Origin: an uncultured Maricaulis sp.
Lineage (GTDB): Bacteria > Pseudomonadota > Alphaproteobacteria > Caulobacterales > Maricaulaceae
Reading direction: 5' to 3'
Assembly (NCBI RefSeq): GCF_947259345.1
Contig: NZ_CAMYLS010000013.1
Coordinates: 97,042-161,041, forward strand
Length of the DNA: 64,000 nt
Made by a program: the position numbers and the translations under genes. Under the pieces are notes generated by a model. That model had not been told where the DNA came from. It ran no database searches and saw nothing but the letters and a program-made list of their open reading frames with translations. Shown piece by piece: positions 8,486 through 17,894 of this stretch (the stretch's first letter is position 1; each line of letters begins with the position of its first letter).

Positions 8486-8510
8486 GCGAGGGGACCGGAA
8501 ATCCCCTCGC
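8486..8510 (-). terminator. Intrinsic terminator of the JmjC/cupin-like gene
   Basis: A perfect 9-bp stem (GCGAGGGGA / TCCCCTCGC) with a 7-base loop. On the minus strand it is followed at once by TTTTGTATTT. It lies 37 bases downstream of the stop of the gene at 8547-9503. Confidence 0.9.
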
Positions 8511-8546
8511 CTTACAACATTGTCATATCGACCAAGCCCGTTCGCT

Positions 8547-9503
8547 TCAGGCGGTTGCCTCCCGATTGACGAAGCCTTCCGGCGCGTTGGGATCAATGTC
8601 GAAGGTCTGTTCAGATTTCGGCATGGGCCGTGACGCCTCTCCGAACAGCTTGATCTTGAGCTTGACGGTATAGGTCAGCATACGCTTCATCAGCGCGCCC
8701 AACCCGTCAGTGCGAGTCTCGGTCGGCACGTAACCGAACTGACGCCGCAGCACGCCATTGGCGTAGAGAATGGAGTTCTGCAGGCGCGATTGCGGCGTCG
8801 AGATTTCAAACGGGACCGAGACATTGACGCCCGATTGGTTCTCGATCCGGTGCGGACCATGCAGCGGCCAGTTGGCGGCCATGCCGGGATGCAGATCGAC
8901 CGTGAAGGCATCCTTGTCCCAGGCCGGGTCGAACGGAATGTCTTCGGTCTTGTCGTGATGCAGGACCGCCTCGACATCATCCGTGTTGAGATAGGGCTGG
9001 GTGGCCGGATAGGTACGGAAACGCTTCACGCCGCGCATGTGCCACAGCATGGTCTCGGAGACATCGGAATGCAGGAAGACCTGCGCGGTCGGCGAGGAAA
9101 TCAGGATTCCGGCCTCGGCGTTCAACGGGCGAAATGACGGGTCCGCCTGTTTCATGTCGGCCAGCATGGCGTCATAGATCGGGCGGTATTCCGGATCCTG
9201 GTCCATGGCATGTCGCAGATTGATCCACAGCTTGCCCTTGCGGACCGCCTCGATCAGCTCCAGCCCGCTCAGCGCACCGGGATCGCCGGCCCGCCAGCTG
9301 TCATGGTCGGTCGCGTCATCACCCATGGTGCAGAAATCGATCATGTCACGCGGGTGACGCTCGATCAGTGCGGCCAGGGCCACATCGGAAAAGGCGTGAT
9401 GTTCGTGATAGTTGTGACGCACCGTCAGCGGCTGATGGCGAAACTTCTGTTTCGCTTCGTCCGACCAAGTCGACCTGAATTGATCCATATAGGTGTCACG
9501 CAT
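8547..9503 (-). CDS. Cupin-like (JmjC-type) dioxygenase-fold protein
   Basis: 318 residues, soluble. The central part carries a cupin/JmjC-like pattern: VFLHSDVSETMLWHM around residues 140-155 gives an H-x-D pair, RGVKRFRTYP is the typical strand after it, and GMAANWPLHGPHRIEN around residues 210-225 supplies a distal histidine, followed by NVSVPFEI. This resembles the JmjC-related cupin_8 proteins that act as Fe(II)/2-oxoglutarate hydroxylases or as non-catalytic regulators in alphaproteobacteria. Substrate unknown. GGGAG lies 9 bases before ATG 9503. The gene stands alone, with its own terminator. Confidence 0.7.
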   Translation of the reverse strand: MRDTYMDQFRSTWSDEAKQKFRHQPLTVRHNYHEHHAFSDVALAALIERHPRDMIDFCTMGDDATDHDSWRAGDPGALSGLELIEAVRKGKLWINLRHAMDQDPEYRPIYDAMLADMKQADPSFRPLNAEAGILISSPTAQVFLHSDVSETMLWHMRGVKRFRTYPATQPYLNTDDVEAVLHHDKTEDIPFDPAWDKDAFTVDLHPGMAANWPLHGPHRIENQSGVNVSVPFEISTPQSRLQNSILYANGVLRRQFGYVPTETRTDGLGALMKRMLTYTVKLKIKLFGEASRPMPKSEQTFDIDPNAPEGFVNREATA

Positions 9504-9592
9504 TGAACCATCTCCCGTGATGTCCCCCGTGAAGGAGCAAGAGATGTGCCGGTTTCGCGTGTGGGGGGAGTGGGCGTGAGCGCGCCTGGCCT

Positions 9593-11599
9593 TCAGGCTG
9601 CCACCCCCTCCTCCAGCGCCTCGAGCGCAACCAGGATATCGCCTTCGGCCACCTGACCGCCCGTCTCGACCGTCAGCTCGCCGATCACGCCATCCCGCGG
9701 CGCGGCCAGGGCGTGTTCCATCTTCATGGCCTCGAGCACGACCAAGGCCTGGCCCTTGGTGACACTGTCACCGGCCTTCACATTGACCGCCAGGACCTTG
9801 CCGGGCATGGGCGCCTTGACCACATCGCCGGCTTCCAGCGCATCGGCAGCGGCTTCGGGATTTTCGAACGCGAAGACCGTCGCACGACCACGACACGCAA
9901 CAAGGACCCCGCCTTCGACAGGCTCGCAGACAGCGTGGAGATCAAGCCCGTTGGCGCGTGCGCCAAAGCTGTAGCCGCGGTCATGGCTTTCAATTGCCAG
10001 ATCGGTGAGCCGCGTCGTCTCGGTTCCGACAGTAACTTCCATCGCATGGCCGGCCCGTTGCAGCACAACGGTCACGATCTCGCCGCCAACCTCGAAACGA
10101 TAGCGCAGACGCGGTTCCGAATTGAGCCGCCAGCCATCGGCCGCCTCGAATGGGTCCAGGGCGCCCGCCAGGACCGGGCGCAGATCGAGCGCGCCGAGCA
10201 GGGCAAAGGCCGCGTCCACAGGGCGCACGAGCGCGGGAATGAGATCGTCAAGATGGGTCTCGATGAAGCCGGTCGACAGGCGCGCCGCGAGAAATTCCTC
10301 GTGCACCGCGGCGCGGCGCAGGAAAGCCGCATTGGTGCGCACCGGATAGACCACCAGCTCGTCGATCATCTCGGCCAGGATATGCGCGGACTCGCTGCGC
10401 GTTTCGCCATGGGCGATCAGCTTGGCGATCATCGGGTCATAGTGGAGCGAAACCTCGCCGCCCTCTTCAACACCGGTATCGATGCGGCGGCCGGGACCGG
10501 CCTGCGGGAATTCAAGGCGTTCCAGCGGACCGGTCGATGGCAGGAAGCCGGCCACCGGATCCTCGGCGTAGAGACGCGCTTCCATGGCGTGGCCGGACAG
10601 TCGGATGCCGTCCTGCTCGGGCACGGAGCCGCCCGCAGCGACTTTCAGCTGCAGCTCGACCAGATCCAGGCCGGTGACCATTTCGGTGACCGGGTGCTCG
10701 ACCTGGAGACGGGTATTCATCTCCATGAAGAAGAAGCCGTCCTCGCGCAGCGCGCCGGATCCGTCGACGATGAACTCCACCGTTCCGGCACCGACATAGT
10801 CGACGGCCTTGGCGGCATTGATGGCGGCCGAACACATGGCCTGACGCACATTCGGGGTCATGCCCGGCGCCGGTGCTTCCTCAATCACTTTCTGATGGCG
10901 GCGCTGCAGCGAGCAATCGCGCTCATAAAGATGGATCACACGGCCCCGGCTATCGCCAAAGACCTGGACTTCGATATGGCGCGGATTGGTGATGAATTTC
11001 TCGATCAGGACACGGTCATCGCCAAAGCTTTTGGAGCTTTCGCGTTTACAGCTGTCCAGAGCCGCGGCAAAATCGGCGGCCGCATCGACCTTGCGCATGC
11101 CCTTGCCGCCACCGCCGGCGACGGCCTTGATCAGAACCGGATAGCCAATCCGGCCCGCTTCCGCGGCGAGATGATCCGGATCCTGGTTTTCGCCGTGATA
11201 GCCCGGGGTCACCGGCACGCCGGCCTTTTCCATCAGCGCCTTGGCCTGATCCTTCAAACCCATGGCGCGGATGGCCTCGGGGGACGGACCGACAAAGATG
11301 ATGTCATTCCGGGCGCAGGCCTCGGCGAAAGCGGCGTTTTCGGACAGGAAGCCATAGCCGGGATGGATCGCATCGGCACCGGTGACAATGGCCGCTTCGA
11401 TGATCTTGTCGCCCAGAAGATAGCTCTCGGACGCCGGCGCCGGTCCCAGCAAGATCGATTCGTCCGCCTCGCGCACATGCGGCGCGTTGGCATCGGCTTC
11501 GGAATAAACGGCGACCGTGCGGATACCCATGCGCTTGGCGGTGCGCATCACCCGGCGGGCAATCTCGCCACGATTGGCGATCAGGAGCGTCTTGATCAT
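9593..11599 (-). CDS. liuD: 3-Methylcrotonyl-CoA carboxylase, biotin-containing alpha subunit
   Basis: 668 residues. The biotin carboxylase domain (about 1-450) begins KTLLIANRGEIARRV and contains GGGGKGMRKV, ERDCSLQRRHQKVIEEAPAP and EMNTRLQVEHPVTE. A BT-type linker and a biotinyl domain follow, with the AMKM target lysine at residue 626. It loads biotin with CO2 for transfer to 3-methylcrotonyl-CoA in leucine breakdown. Assignment to MCC rather than PCC rests on the nearby liuC, liuB and liuA genes; a second paralogue at 31482 pairs with pccB. Also called mccA. Confidence 0.9.
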   Translation of the reverse strand: MIKTLLIANRGEIARRVMRTAKRMGIRTVAVYSEADANAPHVREADESILLGPAPASESYLLGDKIIEAAIVTGADAIHPGYGFLSENAAFAEACARNDIIFVGPSPEAIRAMGLKDQAKALMEKAGVPVTPGYHGENQDPDHLAAEAGRIGYPVLIKAVAGGGGKGMRKVDAAADFAAALDSCKRESSKSFGDDRVLIEKFITNPRHIEVQVFGDSRGRVIHLYERDCSLQRRHQKVIEEAPAPGMTPNVRQAMCSAAINAAKAVDYVGAGTVEFIVDGSGALREDGFFFMEMNTRLQVEHPVTEMVTGLDLVELQLKVAAGGSVPEQDGIRLSGHAMEARLYAEDPVAGFLPSTGPLERLEFPQAGPGRRIDTGVEEGGEVSLHYDPMIAKLIAHGETRSESAHILAEMIDELVVYPVRTNAAFLRRAAVHEEFLAARLSTGFIETHLDDLIPALVRPVDAAFALLGALDLRPVLAGALDPFEAADGWRLNSEPRLRYRFEVGGEIVTVVLQRAGHAMEVTVGTETTRLTDLAIESHDRGYSFGARANGLDLHAVCEPVEGGVLVACRGRATVFAFENPEAAADALEAGDVVKAPMPGKVLAVNVKAGDSVTKGQALVVLEAMKMEHALAAPRDGVIGELTVETGGQVAEGDILVALEALEEGVAA

Positions 11600-11641
11600 G
11601 AGCCTGTCATCCCAATGGTCAGTTATGTGGTCAGTTTTCGG

Positions 11642-12454
11642 TCAGTCCGCGATCCGTGACGGATCCTTGCGCCGGTATTGCACAGCCGCCACCAGCACGA
11701 AACTGATGATCATCAGAAGATACCATGAGCCGAGCTTGGCCAGCGAGACCATGTGCCAGCTCACCTCCTGTCCCGGATAGGACCAGGCGCGGGCGAAGGT
11801 GCCCAGATTCTCGGCAAACCAGATGAAGAGCGCGACCAGCAGAAAGCCGATCACCAGCGGCATCGGGCGATGGGCCTCGTCGGGACGGAACCAGACCACG
11901 CAACGGCCATAGATAACAACCGTCACGATGAAGAGAAGAATGCGGATATCCGGCCCGTAGTGATGCGTGAAAAAATTGGTATAAACCGCTGTCGCCAAAG
12001 AGAATTGCAGCCATAAATTCGGGAATCGATCGAATCGGAATTCGAAGATGCGCCAGACCCGCGCGAGATAGGATCCGACCGCCGCATACATGAAGCCGGA
12101 GAAGAGCGGCACGCCGGCAATCCGCAGGAAGCTCTCTTCCGGATAGACCCAGCTGCCCGCATAGGTTTTGAAGATTTCCATCACCGTGCCGACGACATGG
12201 AAGATGGCGATGACTTTCGCCTCCTCCAGCGTTTCCAGCCGGGTGACCAGCAAGGCGATTTGAAGGCCAAGCGCCGCCAGGGTGATGAAATCATAGCGCG
12301 GCAGCGCGCTCTCGGCCGGATACCAGAGAAAGGTCGCCAATAGCAGGGCCAGCATGAGGCCGCCGAACAAGCAGGCCCAAGCCTGCTTGATGCCAAAACT
12401 GACGAACTCGAAGACCCCCAGCGTCCAGGGTCCACGCACAAACCAGGCCCGCAA
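11642..12454 (-). CDS. DUF817 family membrane protein
   Basis: About 270 residues with 7-8 hydrophobic segments. The conserved family stretches EFVSFGIKQAWACLFGG, YDFITLAALGLQ, FHVVGTVMEIFKT, PLFSGFMYAAVGSYLAR and TNFFTHHYGPDIR identify DUF817. No ATG is suitable. TTG 12454 or GTG 12442 are the candidate starts, and the frame is open right back to the liuC stop codon, so the start is uncertain. It sits between liuC and liuD on the same strand, 42 bases before liuD, and is probably cotranscribed; a role in leucine catabolism is not known. Confidence 0.86.
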   Translation of the reverse strand: MRAWFVRGPWTLGVFEFVSFGIKQAWACLFGGLMLALLLATFLWYPAESALPRYDFITLAALGLQIALLVTRLETLEEAKVIAIFHVVGTVMEIFKTYAGSWVYPEESFLRIAGVPLFSGFMYAAVGSYLARVWRIFEFRFDRFPNLWLQFSLATAVYTNFFTHHYGPDIRILLFIVTVVIYGRCVVWFRPDEAHRPMPLVIGFLLVALFIWFAENLGTFARAWSYPGQEVSWHMVSLAKLGSWYLLMIISFVLVAAVQYRRKDPSRIAD

Positions 12455-12511
12455 CGCCGCGCGGCGTGCGTGCAGGAAGGCGCGCGGGTCGCGGAGGGCG
12501 CCCAGCGCGCT

Positions 12512-13306
12512 CTACTCCGCCCAGACCGGCTTGCGGCGCTCCAGGAAAGCGCTGAGCCCTTCCTTGCCTTCCTCGGAGGCTCGTCGTTTCGCGATGGCCT
12601 TGGCGGTGTGCACGGCGAGACCGTGATTGATCTCCTGGCCCGTCACGTCATCCACAAGCTTCTTGGCGTCGGCGACCGCGCCTGGCGCGGCCGAGAAGGC
12701 CAGCTTGGCGAGATGTTCTTCCATCAACGCCATCTCGTCCTCATTCTCGACGACATATTGGGCAAGCCCGATCTGGTGCGCGAATGTGCCGTCAAACCCT
12801 TCACCCGAAGCGAACAGGGCGCGGGCCCAGCGCGGCCCGATGGCGCGGATGACGAAAGGTGAGATGGTCGCAGGGGTCAGGCCCAGGCGCACTTCGGAGA
12901 AGCGGATCTTGGCGTCCTTCATGACAATGCCGACATCGCAGGCCGCCAGCAGGCCGGCCCCGCCGCCCATCGCCGCGCCCTGGACCAGCGCGACCGTCAT
13001 CTGCGGCAGGTCGTAGAGGCGCTTGAGCATGGTGGCGAGCGCCATCGCATCCTCTTCATTGTCGGCCTCGGTGTAGTGCGCCGCCGCTTTCATCCAGTCG
13101 AGATCGGCGCCGGCAGAGAAACTGCCGCCATTGCCACGCAGGAAGACAATACGGACCTCGTCGCCATTGGCGCGCAAGGTCTCGAACGTGTCGGAAAGTT
13201 GGGCGATCACTTCGGCGTTGAAAGCGTTGTGCTTGTCGGGCCGGTTCAGCGTGACCACAGCCACGCCGGCCGGGCTGACATCGAGCAGGACGGGGGCGTC
13301 GGACAT
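12512..13306 (-). CDS. liuC: Methylglutaconyl-CoA hydratase (crotonase family)
   Basis: 264 residues from ATG 13306, chosen because GGAG lies 6 bases upstream. Crotonase fold with oxyanion-hole motifs FSAGADLDWMK (about 63-73) and GAAMGGGAGLLAACD (about 110-124), then RFSEVRLGLTPATISPFV. The FSAGADLxWM variant is typical of LiuC/AUH-type hydratases that convert 3-methylglutaconyl-CoA to HMG-CoA. The location between liuD and liuB supports this reading. The C-terminal end RRASEEGKEGLSAFLERRKPVW is standard. Confidence 0.88.
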   Translation of the reverse strand: MSDAPVLLDVSPAGVAVVTLNRPDKHNAFNAEVIAQLSDTFETLRANGDEVRIVFLRGNGGSFSAGADLDWMKAAAHYTEADNEEDAMALATMLKRLYDLPQMTVALVQGAAMGGGAGLLAACDVGIVMKDAKIRFSEVRLGLTPATISPFVIRAIGPRWARALFASGEGFDGTFAHQIGLAQYVVENEDEMALMEEHLAKLAFSAAPGAVADAKKLVDDVTGQEINHGLAVHTAKAIAKRRASEEGKEGLSAFLERRKPVWAE

Positions 13307-13428
13307 GGGCAGCTCCACAAGCAAGCGGGTCAGGAATTCAATCCCCTAGGCTTAATCCGGTGGCGCGACCGCAACAAGCGGTCACATCACCGCAGCGGCG
13401 CGATCACCGTACACGACCCCCAAAGAAA

Positions 13429-13458
13429 AACGGGCCGTCGGCTTCCCGACAGCCCGTT
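13429..13458 (-). terminator. Intrinsic terminator of the 13507-13899 gene
   Basis: A 13-bp imperfect stem (arms AACGGGC.GTCGG and CCGAC.GCCCGTT, one mismatch, 4-base loop) followed on the minus strand by TTTTCTTTG. It separates the small membrane-protein pair from liuC. Confidence 0.85.
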
Positions 13459-13506
13459 CTTGCCCCCAGCCCGGCACCGCCCCTACGGCACCGGAAGATC
13501 ACGCGG

Positions 13507-13899
13507 TCAGTCGCCGCGGAAGATCAGGCCCTTGATGATCGACAGCACGATGATGGCCAGAAAATAGCCGATCGCCAACGCGCCGAGATAGAGCAGGTAC
13601 GGCATTTGCGTGAATTGCTGTCCGAAGGCAGCAATGTCGAAATCGCCTGCGCCGCCGCCGCGAACCATCGGCATCACCACATCAACAATGACGTGGATGA
13701 TCACACCGACCACGGTAAAGATCAGGATGGCCCCGAACTCCCGCATGAGGAGCGCAAGCACCAGGGCGATCACGCCCAGCTGGATACCAAGCGGCATCCA
13801 ATTCACCACCGTCCCGTCGCCGGCATACGCGACAAGTCCCGGCATGAAAAAGTCTATGGCAGGCTGGATATAGCCCATGATCTGATCAAGAAATTCCAT
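13507..13899 (-). CDS. Small three-helix membrane protein, paralogue of the gene at 14021
   Basis: 130 residues from ATG 13899. It begins MEFLDQIMGYIQPAIDFF and has three predicted membrane helices (about 40-58, 60-82, 100-125). Two proline/glycine-rich stretches separate the helices. The start (M-EFL-Q-GY), the VVGVIIHVIVDVVMP helix and the final LAIGYFLAIIVLSIIKGLI helix match corresponding places in the 14021-14341 protein. Function unknown. A clear terminator follows. The two genes are probably one short transcript. Confidence 0.75.
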   Translation of the reverse strand: MEFLDQIMGYIQPAIDFFMPGLVAYAGDGTVVNWMPLGIQLGVIALVLALLMREFGAILIFTVVGVIIHVIVDVVMPMVRGGGAGDFDIAAFGQQFTQMPYLLYLGALAIGYFLAIIVLSIIKGLIFRGD

Positions 13900-14020
13900 T
13901 ACGCGGTCCCCTTCCGCCAACAAACGCTGTGCTCACCTTACCCCAAGACAAGAGCGCGGTGTTAACGTTCTAGTGAAACTTTCATCTTGGAAAGCGAGTT
14001 CTCCTGACAGGCGAGTTTTG

Positions 14021-14341
14021 TTAACGCTTTGTGACAACCCGTTTGATCGCGAAAAGAATTCCGATCACCACAAGATAGCCGACGAAAAGCACGCCCACCT
14101 CGCGCCAGAAATGCGCTTCCAGCAGCGGCGGCAGATGAAATCCGCCGACGCCGGCGATGACGGGAGCAAGGCTTTCCAACACGATATGAGCAATGACGGC
14201 GCCGCCAGCCACAATCGGCAAGCGCGCCCATTTCGACAGGATGAGCGTGGAGACGGCCGCGACCAGAAGCCCGAGCACCGCATTGACCTCGGCAAAGCCT
14301 TCACGGGCATAGCCCAGGAATTGTTCCAGAAACTCCGGCAC
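14021..14341 (-). CDS. Small three-helix membrane protein, paralogue of the gene at 13507
   Basis: 106 residues: MPEFLEQFLGYAREGFAEV, then three hydrophobic segments (about 21-37, 42-62, 80-98), basic end KRVVTKR. It is a shorter relative of the adjacent 13507-13899 protein, sharing the N-terminal EFL-Q-GY pattern, an AGGAVIAHIVLESLAPVI helix and a VGYLVVIGILFAIKRVV helix. Not a recognised family. The 121 bases between the pair are AT-richer than the surroundings. Confidence 0.72.
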   Translation of the reverse strand: MPEFLEQFLGYAREGFAEVNAVLGLLVAAVSTLILSKWARLPIVAGGAVIAHIVLESLAPVIAGVGGFHLPPLLEAHFWREVGVLFVGYLVVIGILFAIKRVVTKR

Positions 14342-14457
14342 TTGGACCTGCCCCCCCGACAGTCAATCAACAGATCACAAGGTTAACATGATCAGGTCAG
14401 ATGTCACGCAAACCGTGTTTCCGTGGCGGGCAGGTCAGTGCCAGCACGCGCGACGGC

Positions 14458-15045
14458 TCAACGCGCCTGGCGCCCCATTCGCCCGACCCGATCCAGCATG
14501 GCTTGGCGCCCGGCCGGCCCGCAAGCCCCGATGCCGCCGAGAATGGTATGGCGAACCGGGCTGAAGCCGGACATGGGGAAAATTCCGGACTCCAGGCCCT
14601 TCAGGCTGTGGGCACCGAAAAGGAGCCGGTAGGCGAAACCCGGCATGCCCATGGTGACAATGATGCGGACCGATTTGCCGCGCAGCCGCCGCACCGGCCA
14701 TTTGCTGCTGTCGCCGCCAGTGTCGAGCAGAAAGCCCGCGCGGCCGATCTGCTCCAGGAACGCCTTCAGCCGAGCCGGAATCGTCCCCAGCCAAAGGGGG
14801 TAGGCAAGCACGAGATGATCCGCCGCGAGAATTGCCGCCTGAGCCGCAATGATCGCCGCGGCGGGCGGCGTTGCGAATTCAGCCTCGCTCGACAGTATTT
14901 CGATCGGCAGGCCCGCGATATCAATCCGCGACACGTCATGCCCCGCGGCCATCGCGCCCTGCGCATAGGCCTCGCAGAGCGCTGCGACAAAGCGTTCCGG
15001 CGCGCCGTCGGGATGCCCATTGATGATGCAGACTGATTTTGCCAT
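14458..15045 (-). CDS. NAD(P)H-dependent oxidoreductase, flavodoxin-like fold
   Basis: 195 residues from ATG 15045; GTG 15051 is also in frame. N-terminal flavodoxin-like strand KSVCIINGHPDGAPERFVAAL, flavin-binding AYPLWLGTIPARLKAFLEQI loop around residues 82-101, and the GMPGFAYRLLFGAHSLKG segment place it in the quinone-reductase/Flavodoxin_2 family (MdaB/KefF-like). It probably reduces quinones with NAD(P)H through FMN or FAD. It lies 83 bases downstream of liuB on the same strand. Confidence 0.85.
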   Translation of the reverse strand: MAKSVCIINGHPDGAPERFVAALCEAYAQGAMAAGHDVSRIDIAGLPIEILSSEAEFATPPAAAIIAAQAAILAADHLVLAYPLWLGTIPARLKAFLEQIGRAGFLLDTGGDSSKWPVRRLRGKSVRIIVTMGMPGFAYRLLFGAHSLKGLESGIFPMSGFSPVRHTILGGIGACGPAGRQAMLDRVGRMGRQAR

Positions 15046-15128
15046 GACCACACTCCAATTGTGGTTTAGCGCATCCTGGCCTGCTCGGCACCGTGACGGC
15101 AGGTCACAGGCGCAATCCGGTCTTTGGG

Positions 15129-16736
15129 CTACATCCGGAAAATGCCGAACCTGGTCTTCTCGATCGGCGCGTTCAGTGCGGCGGACAGCGACAGGCCCAG
15201 CACGCGGCGCGTGTCAGAAGGCGCGATAATCCCGTCATCCCACAGGCGGGCGGTCGAGAAATAGGGATTGCCCTCCGCCTCATAGGCATCACGCACGGGC
15301 GCCTTGAAGGCGGCCTCATCCTCAAGCGACCATTCCTCGCCGCGCGCTTCCATGCCGTCGCGCTTGACCGTGGCCAGGACGGCGGCGGCCTGTTCGCCGC
15401 CCATGACGGAGATACGGGCATTGGGCCACATGAAGAGGAAGCGCGGGGAGTAGGCGCGGCCGCACATGCCGTAATTACCGGCGCCATAGGAGCCGCCGAT
15501 GATCACGGTGAATTTCGGCCCGCGATAGGTCGACACGGCAGTGACCAGCTTGGCGCCATCCTTGGCGATGCCGCCCGCCTCGTATTTCGAGCCGACCATG
15601 AAGCCGGTGATGTTCTGCAGGAAGACCAGCGGGATACCGCGCTGGGCACAGAGCTCGATGAAGTGTGCGCCCTTCTGGGCACTCTCGGAGAAGAGGATGC
15701 CATTATTGGCAATGATGCCGACCGGCATGCCGTAGAGCCGGGCAAAACCGGTGACCAGCGTTTCGCCATAGAGTTTCTTGAACTCGTCGAATTCCGAACC
15801 ATCCACCAGGCGGGCGATGACTTCGCGGACATCATAGGGCGCGCGAATATCGGCAGGCACGACGCCATCCAGCTCCGACGTATCATAAGCCGGCTCGCGC
15901 GGGTCCGCGAGATCGAGATCAATCTGTTTGACCGTATTGAGCGTGCCGACGATCCGCCGCGCCGTGTGCAGGGCGTGCTCGTCATTGGCGGCGTAATGAT
16001 CGGCCACGCCGGAGACGCGGGCATGGACATCGGCCCCGCCCAGATCCTCGGCCGAGATCACCTCGCCGGTGGCCGCTTTCACCAGCGGCGGACCAGCCAG
16101 GAAGATCGTGCCCTGCTTGCGCACGATGACCGTCTCGTCCGACATGGCGGGTACATAGGCGCCGCCCGCCGTGCATGAGCCCATCACCACGGCAATCTGG
16201 GGAATGCCCTCGGCCGACATATTGGCCTGATTGTAGAAGATGCGCCCGAAATGGTCGCGATCAGGGAAGACCTCGGCCTGGTGCGGCAGGTTGGCGCCAC
16301 CGCTATCGACCAGATAAACGCAGGGCAGACGGTTCTGCATGGCGATTTCCTGGGCCCGAAGATGCTTCTTTACGGTCATCGGGTAATAAGCGCCGCCCTT
16401 GATGGTGGGGTCATTACAGACCACCATGACTTCGCGCCCGGAGACACGGCCAATGCCGGCAATCATACCGGCGCCGTGGACATTGCCCTCATACATGCCG
16501 TTCGCCGCAAGAGCGCCGATCTCGAGGAAGGGCGAACCCGGATCGAGGAGACGTTCGACACGATCCCGCGGCAAGAGCTTGCCCCGCGACAAATGCTTCT
16601 CGCGCGAGCGCTCCGAGCCGCCGACCGCCGCAGCTGCCGTGCGGACCTGCAGGTCCGCCACCAGGCCTTCCATGGCTGCCGCATTCTCCTGGAAGCTGGC
16701 AGACTGGGTATCGAGCGCGGAAACAATCTTGGTCAT
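15129..16736 (-). CDS. liuB: 3-Methylcrotonyl-CoA carboxylase, carboxyltransferase beta subunit
   Basis: 535 residues, two-part carboxyltransferase fold. Features specific to MCC beta are [55 protein letters not shown] with [17 protein letters not shown], and [19 protein letters not shown] in the C half. It transfers CO2 from biotin on the liuD product to 3-methylcrotonyl-CoA. Length is typical. It starts a minus-strand run; the 130-base gap to the divergent gene at 16867 must carry its promoter. Also called mccB. Confidence 0.95.
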   Translation of the reverse strand: MTKIVSALDTQSASFQENAAAMEGLVADLQVRTAAAAVGGSERSREKHLSRGKLLPRDRVERLLDPGSPFLEIGALAANGMYEGNVHGAGMIAGIGRVSGREVMVVCNDPTIKGGAYYPMTVKKHLRAQEIAMQNRLPCVYLVDSGGANLPHQAEVFPDRDHFGRIFYNQANMSAEGIPQIAVVMGSCTAGGAYVPAMSDETVIVRKQGTIFLAGPPLVKAATGEVISAEDLGGADVHARVSGVADHYAANDEHALHTARRIVGTLNTVKQIDLDLADPREPAYDTSELDGVVPADIRAPYDVREVIARLVDGSEFDEFKKLYGETLVTGFARLYGMPVGIIANNGILFSESAQKGAHFIELCAQRGIPLVFLQNITGFMVGSKYEAGGIAKDGAKLVTAVSTYRGPKFTVIIGGSYGAGNYGMCGRAYSPRFLFMWPNARISVMGGEQAAAVLATVKRDGMEARGEEWSLEDEAAFKAPVRDAYEAEGNPYFSTARLWDDGIIAPSDTRRVLGLSLSAALNAPIEKTRFGIFRM

Positions 16737-16866
16737 GGAGGCCCCGAAAACTGCAATCGTGCTGGCTGATTAACCCGCACACCGCGTTGAACGCAAACAA
16801 TCATGCATCCGAATCCAACACCTGTCGCATCCTGATGCCTGGAACTGACACTCAGGGGAGAAAATC

Positions 16867-17706
16867 ATGCGCGCCATACTGACCGCCATCAGCCTCATTG
16901 CCGGACTCAGCCTGACCCCGCCTGGCCAGGCGCAGGACGCGGACGCGCCGCCGCGCGCCGAAGTCATGGTGCTGGGCACGTTCCATTTCAGCGGTGGCGG
17001 CCAGGACATGATCAATCCGGAAGTTGACGACTTCCTTGCCCCGGCGCGGCAGGCCGAGATCGCCGAAGTCCTGGATCGGCTGGAGGCCTTCGCTCCGACC
17101 CGGATCGCGGTCGAGTTGATGCCCGTGCATGAGGCGGACTTCAATGCGCGCTATGACGAATACCGGGCCGGCACGCGCGACCTTGGCGTGAATGAGCGCC
17201 AGCAGCTCGGCATGCGGCTCGCAGCCCGACTCGGACATGATCGGCTCTATGCGGTCGACGCCGAGGGCGGCATGGATTTCGAGGCCATGATGGCGGCGGC
17301 TTCAACCGCCGGACAATCGGCGCTCCTGGCCGAATGGCAAAGCTATATCGGTGAGGTCCAGGCCTATCTCGACGACATGGACTCGCTGGACCGGAGCATT
17401 CTCGACCGCATCATTTCGGAAAACTCCGAAGAGACGCGTGAGCTGCACAATCTCTATCTCATCCTGGCCCAGATGGGCGGCGCGGATGATCCGGCCGGCG
17501 CCCGCGAAATGACCCGCTGGTGGGGCCGCAACCTGCATATTTTCGCGAATATCGCCCGCATTGCGGAACCAGGCGAGCGTGTCCTCGTTATCTATGGGGC
17601 CGGTCACAAGGCCTTGCTGGACGCGTATCTCCAGGGCGCACCGAATATCACATGGGTGGAACCGCTTGATTATCTCGTGACGGATGCCGACGCTGCCACG
17701 GAATAG
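16867..17706 (+). CDS. Exported DUF5694-type protein
   Basis: 279 residues with a Sec signal to about residue 22 (GQAQD). The mature protein starts with VMVLGTFHFSGGG, has PTRIAVELMP near residue 82 and ends with VLVIYGAGHKALLDAYL. This LGTFHF...IAVE...GxGH layout matches DUF5694, related in pattern to the TraB/ChaN/EreA group of putative metal-dependent hydrolases. Function unknown. AGGGGAG lies 6 bases before the ATG. Divergent from liuB. Confidence 0.8.
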   Translation: MRAILTAISLIAGLSLTPPGQAQDADAPPRAEVMVLGTFHFSGGGQDMINPEVDDFLAPARQAEIAEVLDRLEAFAPTRIAVELMPVHEADFNARYDEYRAGTRDLGVNERQQLGMRLAARLGHDRLYAVDAEGGMDFEAMMAAASTAGQSALLAEWQSYIGEVQAYLDDMDSLDRSILDRIISENSEETRELHNLYLILAQMGGADDPAGAREMTRWWGRNLHIFANIARIAEPGERVLVIYGAGHKALLDAYLQGAPNITWVEPLDYLVTDADAATE

Positions 17707-17894
17707 CCCGAAACGGGCCCGACTCTCCTTGGCAGTGAGGACGCAGCCGCGTATGGTTGCGATGTCGAACCGAAGGTCTGGATTCTTAATGAATCCCGTG
17801 CCGGGTTAAGATATGATTCAGTCCTCCCTCACAGGCTGATGGGGATCGGGGCCGGAATGCGCTACAGTGTTTCTGCTTCATGTGGGAGGTGCGC

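Noticed and set aside
9713..11659. Open frame of 648 codons on the plus strand opposite liuD
   Set aside because: It lies wholly antisense to a clearly conserved biotin carboxylase gene, has no ribosome binding site and no recognisable family. Long antisense frames are common in GC-rich genes.
13960..14035. GTTAAC sites in the gap between the three-helix paralogues as CtrA sites
   Set aside because: TTAA is present, but the second half-site at the right distance is missing on both strands.
17706..17718. GCCCG-AAA-CGGGC stem after the DUF5694 stop as a terminator
   Set aside because: The stem is only 5 bp and no T-tract follows, so it is not convincing.
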